Shown here: one piece after another, positions 5,561-7,269 of the stretch
Position numbering within the stretch: the stretch's first letter is position 1
How the letters are laid out: each line of letters begins with the position of its first letter
Assembly (NCBI GenBank): GCA_002762735.1
Contig: PCVV01000044.1
Span: forward strand, 1-7,269
DNA: 7,269 nucleotides
Origin: Candidatus Pacearchaeota archaeon CG11_big_fil_rev_8_21_14_0_20_30_13
GTDB taxonomy: Archaea; Nanobdellota; Nanobdellia; Pacearchaeales; GW2011-AR1
Reading direction: 5' to 3'
Notes under the pieces: generated by a model
The model's database searches: none
What the model saw: only the letters and a program-made list of their open reading frames with translations
What the model was told of the DNA's origin: nothing
Made by a program: the position numbers and the translations under genes

Positions 5561-5586
5561 TCATATGATTGCCTTTTCATATGAAT
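5559..5586. promoter_or_regulatory. Paired-palindrome operator candidate
   Basis: ATTCATATGA (5559-5568) and TCATATGAAT (5577-5586) form an inverted repeat with 10-base arms and an 8-base spacer (TTGCCTTT). Each arm holds the perfect 8-base palindrome TCATATGA, with centres 16 bases apart. The element runs from the end of the TATA box across the expected transcription start and over the ATG at 5581, so a bound protein should block initiation. ArsR-family regulators commonly bind palindromes at their own promoter, and the gene behind this one encodes such a regulator. The repeats are seen directly; the operator role is inferred. No second copy was noticed at the other promoters in the window. 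Confidence 0.65.
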
Positions 5587-5895
5587 AAAGAAAATTTAAA
5601 ATGTAATTCTTATCATACATTTTTCAAGAATTTATCTAATGGAGTAAAAACTCAAATTATAACCTCGTTAAAAGAAAAACCAATGTCTGTAAATGAATTG
5701 GTAAAAGAACTAGATCTTGAACAATCCAAACTTTCTCATTCTTTAGCAAATTTAAGGTTTTGCAATCTTGTAATCTGTAAACAAGTTGGGAAAAAAAGAA
5801 TTTATTCTTTAAATAAAAAGACTATTCTTCCCATTTTAAACATAATAGACAAACATCGACAAAATGGGTGTGAAGGATGTAAATTGAGAAAATGA
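5581..5895 (+). CDS. ArsR-like winged-helix regulator with five cysteines
   Basis: A 104-residue winged helix-turn-helix protein of ArsR type, probably a dimeric DNA-binding repressor. The fold is visible as a dimer/first helix (FFKNLSNGVKTQIITSLKEK, 14-33), HTH (MSVNELVKELDLEQSKLSHSLANLR, about 35-59) and a wing (VICKQVGKKRIYSL, 64-77), then a last helix and the tail GCEGCKLRK. Cysteines are Cys8, Cys61, Cys66, Cys97 and Cys100. The C-terminal CxxC, with Cys8 or Cys61/66, could bind a metal or an Fe-S cluster. I start it at ATG 5581 because a TATA box lies exactly 29 bases upstream; a TTG at 5569 would add four residues, but lies only 17 bases from the TATA start. Its last codons overlap the desulfurase start (ATGA, 5892-5895), so the two are co-expressed. 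By position it is the likely regulator of the operon, comparable in role to SufR or IscR, which regulate Fe-S assembly genes in bacteria. The ligand is unknown. Confidence 0.85.
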   Translation: MNKENLKCNSYHTFFKNLSNGVKTQIITSLKEKPMSVNELVKELDLEQSKLSHSLANLRFCNLVICKQVGKKRIYSLNKKTILPILNIIDKHRQNGCEGCKLRK

Positions 5896-7040
5896 AATCT
5901 GTTTATCTTGATAATGCAGCGACGACAAAATTAGATAAGAAAATTCTTAAAACAATGCAACCTTATTTTAAAGAGTTCTACGGAAACCCTTCTTCAGTTC
6001 ATATTAAAGGGCAAGAAACTAAAAAAGCAATTGAAAATGCAAGAAAAATTATTGCTGATTCAATGAATGTTAAACCAGAAGAAATTTACTTTACTTCTGG
6101 AGGTACAGAAAGCAATAATTGGGCAGTTAAAGGACTTTTTTTTCAAAATTTTCCAAAGAAGAACCATTTAATTATCTCAAAAATTGAACATGATTGCATT
6201 CTAAACGCTGCAAAATGGATAGAAACCAAAGGAGGGAAAGTAACTTATCTTGATGTAAACTCTGAAGGATTCATAAATTTAGATCAATTAAAAAAATCTA
6301 TTACAGAAAAAACTTTTCTTGTTTCAATTATGCAAGCAAATAACGAAATTGGAACAATCCAAAATCTTGAAGAGATAGGAAAAATTTGCAAGGAAAAAAA
6401 TGTACTCTTTCATACTGACGCTGCTCAAAGTTATACAAAAATTCCCCTAGATGCAAAAAAAATGAATCTTAATTTAATCACAATAAACTCACATAAGATT
6501 TACGGACCGAAAGGAGTAGGTGCACTTTTTATAAAGGAAGGCACAAAAATTGAAGCATTGATCCATGGAGGAGGACATGAAAGAAATTTAAGAAGCGGAA
6601 CTGAAAATGTTTATGGAATTGTCGGATTTGGGAAAGCAGTAGAACTCTCAAAAAAAATTGACTATAAAAAAATCTCAAAGCTAAGAGATAAACTTCTTGA
6701 AGAAATTTTAAAGAACCTCTCTGAAACAAAACTTAATGGTCCAAAAGGAGAAAAAAGACTTCCTAATAACGTAAACATTATCTTCAAAAATTGCGAGGGC
6801 GAAGCATTGGGAGCATATCTAGAAAATAAAGGTATTTACGTTTCTACTGGTTCAGCTTGCATGTCAAATACAAATGCCCAAAGTCATGTCTTAAAAGCAA
6901 TAAAAATTCCTGGAAAAGATCAGGATTCATCAATAAGATTTACCTTAGGTAAAGAAACAACTGAAAAAGAGATTCAATATGTTCTAAAAATTCTTCCTGA
7001 AATTGTAGAAAAAATGAGAAGAATAAATGGTTTAAAATGA
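5892..7040 (+). CDS. iscS: Cysteine desulfurase, IscS/NifS family
   Basis: A 382-residue PLP-dependent, fold-type I cysteine desulfurase that removes sulfur from L-cysteine as a protein-bound persulfide, releasing alanine, to supply Fe-S clusters or thiolated tRNA. Visible are YLDNAATT at the N terminus, SGGTESNN for cofactor binding, His100 (IEHDC), HTDAAQ (His174, Asp176, Gln179), the PLP lysine Lys202 in NSHKIYGPKG, RSGTEN, and the catalytic Cys323 in GSACMSN. The spacing from Lys202 to Cys323 (121) is nearly that of E. coli IscS (Lys206, Cys328). The long active-site loop (ACMSNTNAQSHVLKAI) fits the IscS/NifS class (group I) rather than SufS. Length is close to the family norm of about 390-400. 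The start overlaps the regulator by 4 bases and the stop overlaps the next gene by 4 bases, so it is the middle gene of a coupled operon. No scaffold gene (IscU or SufBC) is in the window; one may lie to the right. Confidence 0.96.
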   Translation: MKSVYLDNAATTKLDKKILKTMQPYFKEFYGNPSSVHIKGQETKKAIENARKIIADSMNVKPEEIYFTSGGTESNNWAVKGLFFQNFPKKNHLIISKIEHDCILNAAKWIETKGGKVTYLDVNSEGFINLDQLKKSITEKTFLVSIMQANNEIGTIQNLEEIGKICKEKNVLFHTDAAQSYTKIPLDAKKMNLNLITINSHKIYGPKGVGALFIKEGTKIEALIHGGGHERNLRSGTENVYGIVGFGKAVELSKKIDYKKISKLRDKLLEEILKNLSETKLNGPKGEKRLPNNVNIIFKNCEGEALGAYLENKGIYVSTGSACMSNTNAQSHVLKAIKIPGKDQDSSIRFTLGKETTEKEIQYVLKILPEIVEKMRRINGLK

Positions 7041-7243
7041 AAAAAGAACTGATCAATAAAAAAATGAGTATTTTGGAGATTATAGATAAAAAGCCAGATG
7101 CTATTGAAATTTTACTTGAATTTGGACTTGGTTGTGTTGGCTGTGCATTTTCAGAAGTAGAAAATTTAGAGCAAGGTGCACTGAGTCATGGAATGACTAA
7201 AAAAGAAATAGATCAATTAGTGGAAGAAATAAATAAACTTTAA
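7037..7243 (+). CDS. DUF1858-type small dithiol (CxxC) protein
   Basis: A 68-residue protein resembling the DUF1858 family (also described as a hybrid-cluster-associated redox disulfide domain, TIGR03980). The pattern SILEIIDKKPDAIEILLEFGLGCVGC, the CxxC at Cys33-Cys36 (CVGCAF) and the tail NLEQGALSHGMTKKEIDQLVEEIN match that family as I remember it. It is small, cytosolic and without membrane segments, likely a dithiol carrier or a ligand for metal or sulfur. The start overlaps the desulfurase stop (ATGA, 7037-7040), so it is the third gene of the operon. An internal ATG at codon 10 is possible, but coupling favours the first. Its position suggests that it accepts sulfur from, or reduces the persulfide of, the desulfurase; this is inferred from context only. 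Confidence 0.85.
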   Translation: MKKELINKKMSILEIIDKKPDAIEILLEFGLGCVGCAFSEVENLEQGALSHGMTKKEIDQLVEEINKL

Positions 7244-7253
7244 ACATTACTCC

Positions 7254-7269
7254 ACAAAGTTTATATATG
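7254..7269 (+). promoter_or_regulatory. TATA promoter of the next gene, cut by the window edge
   Basis: ACAAAGTTTATATATG contains TTTATA starting at 7260. Using the 29-base spacing of the other promoters, a start codon is predicted near base 7289, about 20 bases beyond the window. The gene therefore has its own promoter and is likely not simply the fourth member of the regulator-desulfurase operon. Confidence 0.7.

Noticed and set aside
5338..5580. Leftward open frame over the end of the nuclease gene and the operon promoter
   Set aside because: Phe/Lys-rich shadow of the nuclease gene, and it would run through the promoter and operator; no supporting signal.
6529..6729. Leftward open frame inside the desulfurase gene
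   Set aside because: Antisense to a conserved enzyme; hydrophobic composition arises from complementing Lys/Glu-rich codons.

Overview
This window is AT-rich archaeal DNA. The evidence is an archaeal/eukaryotic-type ribosomal protein (S6e), the gamma subunit of archaeal initiation factor aIF2, TTTATA-type promoter boxes at a fixed short distance from start codons, and almost no Shine-Dalgarno sequences. The compact layout (intergenic gaps of about 40-110 bases), the small proteins and the Lys/Ile/Asn-rich coding suggest a small-genome lineage such as a DPANN archaeon (Woesearchaeota/Pacearchaeota-like). That placement is inferred from style, not from a marker comparison.

Layout. Positions 48-2378 are read leftward: a zinc-site small protein (2136-2378), then an archaeal RecJ-like DHH phosphoesterase with an OB fold (389-2023) overlapping by 4 bases an unrecognised 114-residue protein (48-392). 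A hairpin follows that last gene. From 2463 everything is read rightward: S6e, a single-pass membrane protein of unknown function, aIF2-gamma, a PD-(D/E)XK nuclease with a four-cysteine Fe-S signature, then a three-gene overlapping operon (5581-7243) of an ArsR-like cysteine-rich regulator, an IscS/NifS-type cysteine desulfurase and a DUF1858-type CxxC mini-protein. A further promoter box sits at the right edge.

How the genes fit together. S6e and aIF2-gamma are translation genes that lie close together in many archaea; here a membrane-protein gene lies between them. The RecJ-like protein and the PD-(D/E)XK protein are nucleic-acid-processing enzymes. The last three genes look like one sulfur/Fe-S unit: a desulfurase to mobilise sulfur from cysteine, a small dithiol protein that might accept or reduce sulfur, and a regulator that may sense the outcome. 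A pair of TCATATGA palindromes between the TATA box and the start codon of the regulator is a strong candidate for its own operator.

The most striking points are this putative self-regulated Fe-S/sulfur operon, an aIF2-gamma with no cysteine at all (its usual zinc knuckle is lost), and the near-constant 28-29 base spacing from TTTATA to ATG, which implies leaderless mRNAs and corrects one start codon. One strong promoter box upstream of the RecJ-like gene breaks that spacing rule.
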